Assembly (NCBI RefSeq): GCF_958450345.1
Contig: NC_088780.1
Location: 47,918,033-47,982,032, forward strand
Reading direction: 5' to 3'
Origin: Calliphora vicina
Lineage: Eukaryota > Arthropoda > Insecta > Diptera > Calliphoridae
DNA: 64,000 nt
Under the pieces are notes generated by a model. That model was not told the origin of the DNA and did no database searches. It saw only the letters and a program-made list of their open reading frames with translations. Positions 1 through 9,870 of the stretch are shown one piece after another (within the stretch, counting starts at the first letter, position 1; every line of letters starts with the position of its first letter). Made by a program: the position numbers and the translations under genes.

Positions 1-447
1 GTATGATTTCAGACATTACTGGAGGAGTAATGCTGATATTTTAAAGTTTATTATGATCAATACAATCGCACATAGGCAGATTTATCTGAGGATGTGAGGA
101 GAATATTTCAGAATATTTGGTGTTGTTACTCGTTTACTTCTTAGTGAGCCGATCTAAGCCACTAGTTCGGTTTGTTTCAGTTGGGAGCACTGCGTTTTAC
201 CTCTCGATGAAGGGTAGCATACTGGTTTTGAAGGGTTGGCTTTTTATTTCTCCTTGTAGCTGAACTAAGTGGAGCTTTAAGTTTCTTCCTTTTGTTTATA
301 ATTCGCCATATTTCATAAGATATCCATTCTTTACCCTCTGTCTATTCTTGACAAATATTCATCATAACAATAAATGACATTTGTTGTCAAGACAAAATTG
401 TCTATGCAAAAACATTAACAATTCTATCATAACGAAGAAATGATACT
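1..447. other. AT-rich sequence without recognised genes
   Basis: Both strands were read; no coding similarity, tandem array or terminal repeat was recognised before the Jockey insertion. Confidence 0.5.
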
Positions 448-462
448 AATAAATGGGGACTA
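448..462. repeat. Left target-site duplication of the Jockey fragment
   Basis: AATAAATGGGGACTA is repeated exactly at 1001-1015 just after the A-rich tail of the LINE. Some of the leading A residues may belong to the tail in the right copy. Confidence 0.85.
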
Positions 463-1000
463 ACATGGTCCCACCCTATCGAAGCCAAGGTTGCAAAAAT
501 AAAACTAAAGTCAGTTCAATTGTACTGGTTAATTGGCCCACGGTCTGCTCTAGACTTGGAATACAAAGTGCTTTTGTACAAAACAATTATAAAACCGATA
601 TGGCTATACGGCATTCAGCTTTGGGAACCAGCCTCCTCATCTAATGTTGAAAAATTGCAAAGAATGCAGTCAGCACTGTTAAGGACAATAACAGGTTCCC
701 CATGGTACATTCGCAATAGTAATATCCATAGGGATCTCAAAGTCCCCATAATACGCGAGGAGATCCAAAATACATTTCAAAACTAATGGATCATACAAAC
801 CCCCTTGCCAGGTAGTTGCTGTCATTTGAAGGTCATAGACGACTGAGGCGATTGGAAACACTGGATCTGGCCAGATAATCATTTAACGAGTACTCATGTT
901 GGACATTGAAGCGGCAATAACAACTTTAGTTTTAGTTCAGGTTAAGATTTTAATACTTATTGTAAATTTCTAATAAGAAAGATTCAATAAAGAAAAAATA
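463..1000 (+). pseudogene. 5'-truncated Jockey-type LINE, end of reverse transcriptase ORF
   Basis: Non-LTR retrotransposon fragment that once encoded the end of the reverse transcriptase protein. One frame reads YWLIG, LLYKTIIKPIWLYGIQLWE and IHRDLKVP, the usual region after the RT catalytic core in the Jockey clade. Near 765 the homology shifts frame and continues with ISKLMDHTNPLA, an in-frame TAG and RRLRRLETLDLA, so the copy is dead. The 3' end is an A-rich tail with AATAAA-like motifs. A 15-bp direct repeat, AATAAATGGGGACTA, flanks the insert at 448-462 and 1001-1015: a target-site duplication, as expected for target-primed reverse transcription with 5' truncation. Confidence 0.85.
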
Positions 1001-1015
1001 AATAAATGGGGACTA

Positions 1016-1924
1016 TACCTGATAACTTTTTTGAAGTTTATCATTATAAAAATTTATCAGCTATAACCAGGGAGTTACGTCTAATTGATTAAAGGCACAT
1101 ATGATCCATGGCCTATATGATCTTTGTTAATTGTCAGTCTTTCCGTTCCTCATGGATTGTTGTTAACAACGATTCGTTAAAGGAGCTTAAGTAATTCGGT
1201 GAGACAGAAGGTATTTTCAGTCTATTTACATCGAACCGCTTTGATACACCTGGGGATATCTTTATTACAGCTGCTAGCTTTATACGCACGCTTGCAATGT
1301 AATGTTTTGTTTCGCACATTCAACAATGATCCGCGGGTTTTCATGCTAAAGATCGTCATCAGTAAATCAAATCGTTTTGTTATATTTGCTTCGGTGTCCG
1401 TAATCATATAATTTTAAGACGATATAGCTGATTAGCCTTCCGCATCCGATCCTGGTGCTGGGGCTGCCATCTGACTTCCAGGCAGGCGTTGTTTATGAGT
1501 TTTTCGAAAGGTATACTTGTCTTCTTACTACTACTTCCTGAGATGCTGATCCAGCCATTCAGGGCACTCTGTTGGTAAAAAAAACTAAGTTTCACAGATA
1601 GTTATCTCCTATCGACCTGAGACATTATTTTATCCATCAGTTTACTTATCCGCCATCTCACATTCGCTAGCTTTGAACTAGGTGTTCTTTAGCAATTTCC
1701 CAGGGTATACCTGGTCTTAAACCGGTGATCGTGAACTGCTAAGACATTACAACAAAGGAATCATTCCTGGCCAGTCCCAAGTGAGTAGCAATCAAGAACT
1801 TTCCACCTTTACTTGCAATGCCCATTCCCCAATAGGAAGGTTATGGTTGAAGTTTTTTGATATTATGTTTTAGTTTCTTTCTTCTCATATACTTTTTTTC
1901 TTTCTTCATGGATCAGCACTTAGG
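1016..1924. other. No recognised feature
   Basis: Only short chance reading frames are present, and no repeat or protein similarity was recognised. Confidence 0.4.
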
Positions 1925-2330
1925 AGAGGAAACCCAGGTTATGGGAGGGAGAAAAAGGAGGTAGTGTTTGTGGGCATTCGTTTTGAACTTTCATACATTA
2001 AAAATGATATGAAACTCTGGATGTTTGTTCCTTGTAGTGTTTTTTCCCTGTAGTGTGTTGTGCGGTCCTCTGGCCTGGATACGTTCCTAATGGAAATAAA
2101 AAACATAAAAATCAGCAACAATTTCCCTAATTTCGTCAGAACACATTACATAGTAGTACCGATAGAACTGTGAAACGCAGCCCACATTGCATCGGTGATC
2201 CAGCGAATCAATAGAGTTCGATATCCTACTGTCAGCAAAATTATCACTATGAAGCACCGGCATTTACATGAAAATTGTATTCCATTTTCGGTCGGATATA
2301 TACTCACGTACTTCGCTTGGTGAACACAAT
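1925..2330 (-). pseudogene. Decayed LINE, C-terminal end of RT ORF
   Basis: The minus strand reads LDHRCNVGCVSQFYRYY near 2200, then DRTTHYREKTLQGTN near 2050. These match, in the same order, the C-terminal end of the LINE at 12754-14343, where the same segments read LEHRRNVGSLSLFYRYYHG and DRTKHYRENSFFGRT. Frames change between the matching pieces, so this is an old, broken copy of a related element. The neighbouring A/G-rich stretch near 1930-1965 also resembles the 3' end of that LINE. Confidence 0.7.
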
Positions 2331-2869
2331 CATTACAACGATGGTTTTTCCTGCTGAATGAAAAATGGCTTTTTCCCGTTTCTGATTAAACTTATTGAGC
2401 ATATTATTAAGTATGTTCCAGTGCCCTTTTTGCCGGTTTGATGGATTCTGTGGGATCTGCACTGTTCACAATTCTGGAGGAAAATAACTACTTGAGAATT
2501 CTAATAAATACATACTAAATACTGTTGATGAGCAATGTTTGGTATTGAAAATCAAAAAATTTTATTCTTTTTAAAAGTATATTCAGCTAATTCAATTCAT
2601 TGTTTGCTAGGGTCTGTACTGCGAATATATTGGTTAAGAACAGTGGACTCATATTTATAATATATCCAGCCGATATAAAGGGAGCGGCTTCTGCTGTGAT
2701 AGTTTCTCGGAATATTTTTTCATCACTGTGGACATATGAGGATTTCGGAAGATAACTGAAGCCATGCGGCGTTCAAAAACTATAAAATCGTTAGGTTAGT
2801 CTAAGGGGTATATTATAAGGATGTGGTCTGATCTTAGTCAAACAACTACTTGTCTGTATGTACAGTTAG

Positions 2870-3250
2870 GGACATCATCGTTCACAGTGCAGTAGATGAA
2901 CTCGTAAATCGGCTCCGCCAACGTACCTCTTCTCCAATGTTAGAGAATTCATGGTGTTGGATAAAATCTCTCAAGGCAAGTGGACCCTTCAAAAAGAGCC
3001 CTAATGTCGAGGTGATAGTCGGATGAACTACTGGCAGAGCACAAACATTATAAAACTGGAACTCAAGATATTGATCATCAGAATCAGAAGGCGGAGATCT
3101 ATACTGCGGTGAGCACGATATTGTCGTATCTCATAGTATCTTGTTCTGGAGTCCGTTACAATTAAACTGCAAGATCATATAAGGTCTGCGAAAAGCAATC
3201 TGGGGTAATGGACGTTGTTGCTGATAGGGTTCCTAGAACCGGCTCTCGGG
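2870..3250 (-). pseudogene. Possible endonuclease start of a decayed LINE
   Basis: On the minus strand near 3150-3175 the sequence reads MILQFNCNGLQNKI, which resembles the beginning of LINE apurinic endonuclease domains (LQWNCNGLRNK). It lies on the same strand and on the 5' side of the LINE remnant at 1925-2330, so both could be ends of one element with a large internal deletion. The rest of the stretch was not aligned to anything. Confidence 0.35.
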
Positions 3251-4559
3251 GGAATTGATGTTGAAAGTCAAATTGAATGCCGGTAATTTCTTCATTATTT
3301 TCGGATGTTAAAAAGTATTAAAATAACAACATTGTACATGAATTTAAATCCCTTACAACGATTATCTCGATCTATTTCAGCTCAGCACTTGAATTGAATT
3401 TTCTTGTTCATATCAATTTGATCTTCCCCTGTTTAAACTCAAATGTCGGTGTCATACTTGTGGTGTTTTTGGGTGCAATTCAACCAATATTTTTGTGCGT
3501 ATTCCACAATTGTAAGTTGATGTTGTTGCCAAAATGTTTGTTGTTTTTGTTGTTCTTTTTCCTCTACATACATACAAATACATTGTTTTATTGTCATGTT
3601 GAAGTGGTTTTATTACAATTTTAACTATTATTTTCTGTTGTTGTTTTGTTTATTAAATGTATTTGATATAGTTTGAATTTTTGTCATTTTAAATCAATGA
3701 TTTTATTTGTTTTGTTTGTATTATTTTCGAAATCCACTTGAGAGAATTTCTTAATTAATCTTTAGAGTATTTTACAATTCATACGTTTGTCAGTTTGCAT
3801 TTGTTACAGTTTGTCTCTAGTTGTGTTACTTTATTTATTTTAAACATATTTTTGATTTTTTAATTATTTATTTCTTTTTGGTATTGAAAGATTTTTGATT
3901 TGTTTTCAATTATATGAATACTTTATTTGTAGTCGTATCAATGAATACTTTTATTTTTATTTCTCTTGATTTTAGTTCATTCGTTATGTGGGTCAACATT
4001 GTAGTTTGTCAATCATGTCTCGTTCTTGAATGCTGGACATGACTTTGTTATTTCTGTTTTTTTTTTTCGACTTTTTTCCATTTCATGTTTTTCGGGGGTA
4101 ATTAATTAGTTCTTAAAAAACAGAGACATTTTTTAAGGTATGTATGTAAGTCATTTCTTATTCCATTTGTTGAAATTTGTGTTTTTTCACAGTTATTTGG
4201 AATGGAATTAAAATATTTATGAATAAATTAATATTGAATGCCAAAAGCAATAATCTAGAAGGAGTTGTCTGTAGATGAAATCTTTGGAAACTGTATTCGT
4301 ACACATATTGATACATATGTACTTATCGATATATTTGTGTATAGATACCTGCCTATGTACTGTTTATTATGTTGGTGAGACCTTTAAACTTACATTCATT
4401 TTCATTATGCCATATTAAGATATTTTTATTTTGTGCATTTTAAGCCTCTCCCTCTAAATGGTAATTCAAAATATTAAGGTTTTTAAGTCAGCTGAAAACA
4501 GACAGGAACTTATTAGAAATGTCAGATAATTTACTCAACATGTTTTAACTGATTATCAG
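3251..4559. other. T-rich sequence without recognised genes
   Basis: Long runs of T/TG-rich sequence give open frames such as 3394-3624 that encode low-complexity, Phe/Leu-rich peptides. These are composition artefacts. No element termini were found. Confidence 0.4.
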
Positions 4560-4935
4560 GAACCAAATGAGAATTTAAATAAGATAATATAAATACAATC
4601 GAGTGAAGCAGTTTAAAGGCCTACGATTGAAGATAAATAAGGACTGTATAAACACCAACGATTGAAGCAATACCTGTATTGTAGTAATTACAATAAAACC
4701 ACAACTTAAACTGAACCAACTACAATTGTTGCAGCTAAAATGACACTGCGTAATAATCTATGACTGAATCTAACTACAATATGACAGCGGAAATACCAAC
4801 CAATGAAGATATACTTGGACTGTATAAAGATGTTCAATTGAAGCTCAACTTAAACCGAAGTAAATGCCTATTATTGAAGCTGAATAAGGACTGTAAATAT
4901 ATCTATGACTGAATCTAACTACATCTGAATATGAC
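4560..4935. repeat. Degenerate tandem array, unit about 40 bp
   Basis: The motif CTACGATTGAAGC or close variants (CCAACGATTGAAG, CTATGACTGAATC, CCAACCAATGAAG) recurs, each time followed by a variant of AATAAGGACTGTATAAA. Units are diverged and spacing varies. The same unit forms a clearer array at 9580-9870. Confidence 0.65.
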
Positions 4936-5072
4936 TTAAAAGTTAATGATTTAAAATTTCTTTTGAACGCGGTTTTTGATTCTAATAACTTATACGTTAT
5001 TTTGAAGAGTATCTGTCATTTATTCTGACTTAGTTATTGTACATTATAAAAATTATCCAACAAATTACTAAT

Positions 5073-5741
5073 TATACCCTTCACCTTCGTGAGAAGGGTA
5101 TATATAAGTTTGTCATTCCGTTTGTAATTTCTACATTTTTCACATCCGACCCTATAAAGTATATATATTCTGGATCCTTATAGATAGCGGAGTCGATTAA
5201 GCCATGTCCGTCTGTCTGTCTGTTGAAATCAATTTTCTGAAGACTCCAGATATCTTCGGGATCCAAATCTTCAATAATTCTGTCAGACATGCTTTCGAGA
5301 AGTTTGCTATTTAAAATCAGCAAAATCGCTCCATTAATAACGGAGATATGAGCAAAAAACCGGGACAACCTTGATTTTTTACCTATTTTTGATCTATATC
5401 TGGATTACTAAGTCATTAATATAGACAATATGGATATCTAATGATAGATATTTCAAAGTCCATTGCAACGATGTAGTAAGTTGGACCTACAATGGGTCAA
5501 AATCGGGAAAAATATTTTTTAACCAGAATTTTTTTTTCATCAAACAAATTTTTTTGTCATACATTTTTTTTCAAAAAAAAAATTGGAAAAAAATTTTTTT
5601 TAAAAAAATTAAAAAACAATTTCCAAAAAAATTAAATTTTGTTTACCTAAAAATATTTAAAAAAATTTATTTTAAAGTATAATTTGGTGAAGGGTATATA
5701 AGATTCGAGACAGCCGAATATAGCTCTCTTATTTGTTTTTT
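5073..5741 (-). mobile_element. DINE-1/INE-1-like element, family B
   Basis: Non-autonomous Helentron-type repeat. Read on the minus strand it begins AACAAATAAGAGAGCTATAT, has the subterminal motif TATACCCTTCACC, an A/T-rich middle, a (GTCT)n-type microsatellite beside CGACTCCGCTATCTAT (5175-5225), and ends in a hairpin built from ACCCTTC and GAAGGGT near 5075-5100. This order (subterminal inverted repeat, GTCY microsatellite, 3' stem-loop) is the known plan of Drosophila DINE-1. The segment TATAAAGTATATATATTCT next to it also matches my recollection of INE-1. It carries no coding capacity; it depends on a helper Helentron. Confidence 0.75.
5520..5665. repeat. Low-complexity A/T run inside the DINE-like element
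   Basis: Alternating long runs of T and A occupy this stretch. The corresponding place of the family B copy at 12001-12712 has a similar A/T run (12280-12375), so it belongs to the element. Confidence 0.7.
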
Positions 5742-5820
5742 AATAACTTTAGCTTTTTAAAATATGTGAGATATTCACTATTCTAAATCATCCATTTTCG
5801 AACGTTATTTCGGTTAAAAT

Positions 5821-6047
5821 GGACAGCGATAAAAATGGAGGTGAAAAAATAATTCAAACTTTTAAAACAAATCCAATATGGCTTTCAAAAAAATAGAAAA
5901 AGATCTGAACACTTCTATCAGAAAACCAGCTCGTAAAGTTAAAAGCCAAAGTTAATGCTATATTGAAGTCTAATGAAGTTTAGGAAGTTCCCAGTTCGCA
6001 ATGCGGTACGAGCGAGGAACGAGAAAAACGTGAGGTAAAATTTTATT
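5821..6047 (+). pseudogene. Tc1-like transposase, N-terminal part, copy 1
   Basis: Remnant of the DNA-binding N-terminus of a Tc1/mariner-superfamily transposase. From ATG at 5821 it reads MDSDKNGGEKIIQTF then NPIWLSKK and a stop, parallel to MSDQKKVRTEIIKYF and NPTWSYKK of the intact element at 61343-62644. Further on, NTSIRKPARKVKS matches NTSGRKAARLAQCS. Stops and small deletions break the frame. At 6047 a DINE-like element interrupts the gene. The C-terminal half resumes near 8205. The expected outer inverted repeat is not recognisable on this side. Confidence 0.75.
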
Positions 6048-6550
6048 AAAACAAGTAAGAAAGTATGGATGGTCAAGTCCGACCATATAATACCCTACAC
6101 TAAGTAAATGAGCAAATAAATTTTTCTTTTAAAATTTCAATTATTTATTTTGGTGAATGATTTTTGGAAGAGTGCATTATATGGGAGCTATGACTAATTA
6201 TGAACCGATCATCATAAAATTAGATCGTGTTATTTACGTCTATATGAAAGTTTTTTGTTGAATTGTATGTGTATATCAACATTTTTAAGAGATTTATGCT
6301 CGTTTAAGTGATTTTCGGAAGCGGGCCTTATATTCGAGCTATGACGAATTATGGACCGATCATCATAAAATTAGGTAATGATTTTCGTATATATAAAACT
6401 TATTTGGAGCGAAATTTTTGTACATACCTAAATGAATTAAACATTTATCAGGGATAAAGTCCTATTTCGGGAGGACATTTATATGGGAGCTAGATGAAAT
6501 AGTGAACCGATTTCAGGCAATTTCAATAGGCTTCGTCCATGGGCTGAAAT

Positions 6551-7648
6551 CAGTGTTGCCTGTTTTGCCCTAAATAAAAAGGCAAAATTTATATTTGTGA
6601 ACCATTTTCATTTTAATTCATTACTGATTTTCATTTAGCTTTTCAACATACTCAAGAATTGTGCAGTATTAAAAGAACAAATAACAATTGCCAATATCAA
6701 GTGGTTCAAAATGAAATAGAGTATTTTATATCTGAAAGCTTAAATGTCTAGCAAATTCTCTTTCAAGACAAAATTGTTATTACACATTATATTCATCATT
6801 ATATAATGGACAAGAGCCCCACAAACTCTTGAAGGCTTGTGATACTCGATGGCGATCAATAGCCGTTAAACGTCTTGTGGATCTATGCTTCGAGTTAAAA
6901 CCCATTTTGTTTTAATTTCGTCAAACCAGCAATTCTAAAAAGCCAAACTTTTAAGTAATTAATACACTGATTATAATTTGACGTACCATCTTTTTTTAAA
7001 ACCAGTATTGCACAAAGTACAAAAAGTAAATAAATCATTTGCTGTTTTCCGATTTAAAATTCAAGGAATTTGATCCATTATCGTCGCCAATTGAAAACTG
7101 TTTAATGTTTTTGACACATTTTTCATTCTAGTTTGATGAATGAGAGATAAAATAAAGAACGTTTTAATTAGTGAAGATTATGACAAAAATAATACGACAA
7201 ATTAAACTAATTGAGCAATTGCGACAAAGATTACCATATGAAAACTCTACGCAAAATCAATTTTTTTCCCGTTGATAATAAAGTAGTAAAACCAAAAAAA
7301 ATATATTATGTCATATTGATAGTGAAAAATTAAAGTGCTAATAAAATTACGAAGCTTAAGGCTCAGGTGCAGAATATATTAAACTACAAATGGACAAATA
7401 TAGAACCAACAATGTCCATTTTCTGACATGGTTAATCTAGTATTTAACTTTTTAGTACTTCCTTTAAGTAAAGCAGATGAATTTTATGAACATATTTTCT
7501 AATTTTTTATTTATAAATAAATAAACCAAAATTTTTAATTTATAATATTTTAGCTTTTTTTTGGCTTTTTTTCTAAAGCGGTTTAGCTTTTTCTGGCCTT
7601 TTTTGAAGCCAATATAGCTTCTTTTTTCGCCAGCTCCTGGCAACACTG
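6551..7648 (+). mobile_element. hAT-family DNA transposon remnant with 8-bp duplication
   Basis: Starts CAGTGTTGCC and ends GGCAACACTG, the short terminal inverted repeat typical of many hAT elements. The flanks are GCTGAAAT on both sides (6543-6550 and 7649-7656), an exact 8-bp target-site duplication. At 6817-6903 the plus strand reads PHKLLKACDTRW and VKRLVDLCFELK, which matches the conserved hAT transposase segment around DTRW. The rest of the 1.1 kb has no open transposase, so this copy cannot move by itself. It is nested in the DINE-like copy A1. Confidence 0.85.
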
Positions 7649-7908
7649 GCTGAAATAATTGTATATCGAAATATCTTCAAAATTTCGACCAGTACTTTGC
7701 GCACAAAGTTTCAATGGACATCGAGCCATCTAGCCTGCCATACAGCCAGCCAATCAGTAAGCCAGATAGCCTTGCGGACGGACATCGTTTAATCGACTCA
7801 GAAAGTGATTCTGAGTCGATCGGTATGATTTATGGTGGGACTTAGATTATATTTTTGGGCGTTACAAACATCTGCACAAACGCATAATACCCTCCCCACT
7901 ATTGCTAT

Positions 7909-8177
7909 GTACTGTGTTCAAAATTTCGTGCGAAATGCTGTCAAACTACATATAAAATATTTGGAATGAAATATATGCGAAATAATTTCGCAAAAACAGT
8001 ACTCTGTTTTTATTGTGGAAAACATGTGAAATAAATCTGGCAACCTTATTTTTCCACACGAAATAACATACGCAGCACTTCTTTCGCACGAAATTAAAAC
8101 CAACAGCTGCTTTCAAAAAGCATGTAAAATTGTTCGCATGAAAAAACCATAATTTTTCGCAAATATGAACAGAGTAC
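7909..8177. mobile_element. Small inverted-repeat element inside the DINE hairpin
   Basis: Left end GTACTGTGTTCA and right end TGAACAGAGTAC form a terminal inverted repeat with one mismatch. The insert separates the two halves of the DINE terminal hairpin (CCCTCCCCACTAT on the left, TATGGAGGTGTA on the right). The inner sequence repeats TTTCG(T)GCGAAA-like motifs. No clean target duplication was seen. Confidence 0.55.
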
Positions 8178-8202
8178 TAGGCTTATGGAGGTGTAATGTA
8201 TA

Positions 8203-8612
8203 AAAATGATAAAACTTACATATAGGCAGACTTTTCATAACTTCAAGATTTTTATATGGCTGATGGACGAGGTAATGTCCAGGAACAATATTGGACGAAA
8301 AACAAACAAAATTCTCCAAGAAGTTGCTTGTGTGGCAAGCCATATGCATTACATTTGAGGCAAACGAAGCCAATCATATGTGACACTATAAACCCAGAAA
8401 TATATATTACGGAGTGTCTACAAAAATGGCCTTTACCTTTCTTAAAACAGCACAAAGTGCCTTCATATTTTAATGGATGGAGTTCCGGAAAAAGTGGATA
8501 ATTTTATAAATACCGTATAATATGCCAATATTTTAATTTTTAACGAATTTTTACAATGTTCGAATAAATTTACGTACTTTTGAGAATTTTTATATTTCAC
8601 GGTTTAAGTTTT
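8203..8612 (+). pseudogene. Tc1-like transposase, C-terminal part and 3' flank, copy 1
   Basis: Continuation of the gene broken at 6047. From 8256 it reads MADGRGNVQEQYWTKNKQN, then INPEIYITECLQKW and HKVPSYFNGW, matching VADARGNVEEKF, INTEIYIKECLQKR and HNVSTYFWPD of the intact copy. The second catalytic Asp region is lost and the frame ends early. The noncoding part (8500-8612) matches, base by base with few changes, the reverse complement of 17460-17575 in copy 2. The 3' end is cut off by the mariner that starts near 8613. Confidence 0.8.
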
Positions 8613-9500
8613 ATTGCTTCGAAAATGTCGAATTTTGTACAAACAAAGCGTCATATGCGTGAAGTTTTGTTTTACTTTTTTAATTTGAAAAAAAGTGCAG
8701 CTGAAGCACACCGATTGCTCACCACAGCTTATTGTGAATACGTACCATCGGTTTCAACGCATGAGAAATGGCTTCAGAAGTGGTGATTTTGACACGGAAG
8801 ACAAATATCACCCAGGCCAAACAAAAAAAATAATTGAAAACCAAACAGCAATTTCAAAACGCTTGCAAGCAGCAAGATTCATCCAAAAGCAGGGCAATGG
8901 TACGAGAGACCTTGAAAGGCGATTTTGTATGTCTGAAATGCTGCTTGAACGCTATAAAAGAAAATCATATTTGAACCGAATCATTACTTGCGATGAAAAA
9001 TATCTCCATTACGGTAACCCGAAGCATAAGAGATCGTATGTGAAACCCGACCAACCAGCCAAGTATACATCAAAGCCAAATATCCATGGCGCTAAGGTAA
9101 TGCTCTAAATTTGGTGGGACCACCAAATTCAGAGCTAAAATCTATCCAGACCATCACAGAGAACCTGTACCGAATGAAAATGATTCGGTTTAAGCGAGCA
9201 TTGAGCGAAAAACATCCATAATATGCTGCTAGACATGACAACGCTAGGCCGCATGTTGCAATACCTGTTACAAAATATTTAGAAAGAAGTGATTGGGAAG
9301 TTTTGCCTCACCCGCCTTATAGTTCAGACCTTGCTGATTCCGACTACTATTTGTTTCGATCGATGCAGAACGATCTCTCTGGGATACGCTTCACTTCAGA
9401 CCAGAGTATCCGAAATTGGCTTGATTCGCTCATGGCCTCAAAAGATTGGAAGTTCTTTTGGCTCGGAGTCCATATGAGAAAAGGTCATAGCTAAAAATGG
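8613..9500 (+). pseudogene. mariner transposase pseudogene
   Basis: Transposase of the mariner family that bound terminal repeats and catalysed TA-targeted cut-and-paste. From ATG at 8623: MSNFVQTKRHMREVL, KKSAAEAHRLL, then after a frameshift near 8765 SGDFDTEDKYHPGQTKK, ISKRLQAARFIQKQGN, RYKRKSYLNRIITCDEK and KPNIHGAKVML. A stop at 9106 precedes IWWDH. A further frame gives HDNARPHVAI and LPHPPYSSDL-DSDYYLF. The second Asp (HDN) and the final Asp (SDYY) are separated by 34 residues, the D34D spacing of mariner. About 40 codons are missing between the helix-turn-helix part and ISKRL. Frameshifts and the stop make it inactive. Confidence 0.9.
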
Positions 9501-9579
9501 TCAATACTATGAATAAATTTACATTGTACAAAATTTTTAAAATAAAAGCTACAAATTTTAGAAAATCTAGCATTTTTAT

Positions 9580-9870
9580 AAACACCTACGATTGAAGACA
9601 ATCTAATGCTGTATAACGACCTACGATTGAGGGCAATCTAAAATTATATTAAAAACCAACGATTGAAGGGAAGCTAGGATTATAAAGGGATCTACGATTG
9701 AAGCCAATATAAAGATATATAAAGACCTACGATTCAAGGTTAACTAAGACTAAGTATATAAAGATCTATGAGTCGAGGTGAACCACGCGTATTTAAAGAC
9801 CAATGATCGAAAGTGAACAGCAATGGAATAAGTACCTCTGATTGAAGCTGTATAAAGTCCTATGCTTGAA
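9580..9870. repeat. Tandem array of a 35-50 bp unit (CTACGATTGAAG)
   Basis: At least seven units: CTACGATTGAAG at about 9587 and 9622, CCAACGATTGAAG at 9657, CTACGATTGAAG at 9692, CTACGATTCAAGG at 9727, CTATGAGTCGAGG at 9766, CCAATGATCGAAA at 9801. Each is preceded by TATAAAGA-like sequence and followed by AATCTAAG-like sequence. It is the same unit as at 4560-4935. Confidence 0.75.

Larger units (their letters stand above)
6048..8202 (+). mobile_element. DINE-1-like element, family A, interrupted (copy A1)
   Basis: Begins AAACAAGTAAGAAAGTATGG, has the subterminal ATACCCTACAC motif near 6090, blocks that repeat TATGGGAGCTATGAC and TTATGGACCGATC, a GCCAGC-type microsatellite near 7740, the block ATCGTTTAATCGACTCAGAA, and the end hairpin built around CCCTCCCCACTAT (from 7890). 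A hAT element (6551-7648) and a small inverted-repeat element (7909-8177) were inserted later. It sits inside a Tc1-like transposase gene. Confidence 0.8.
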
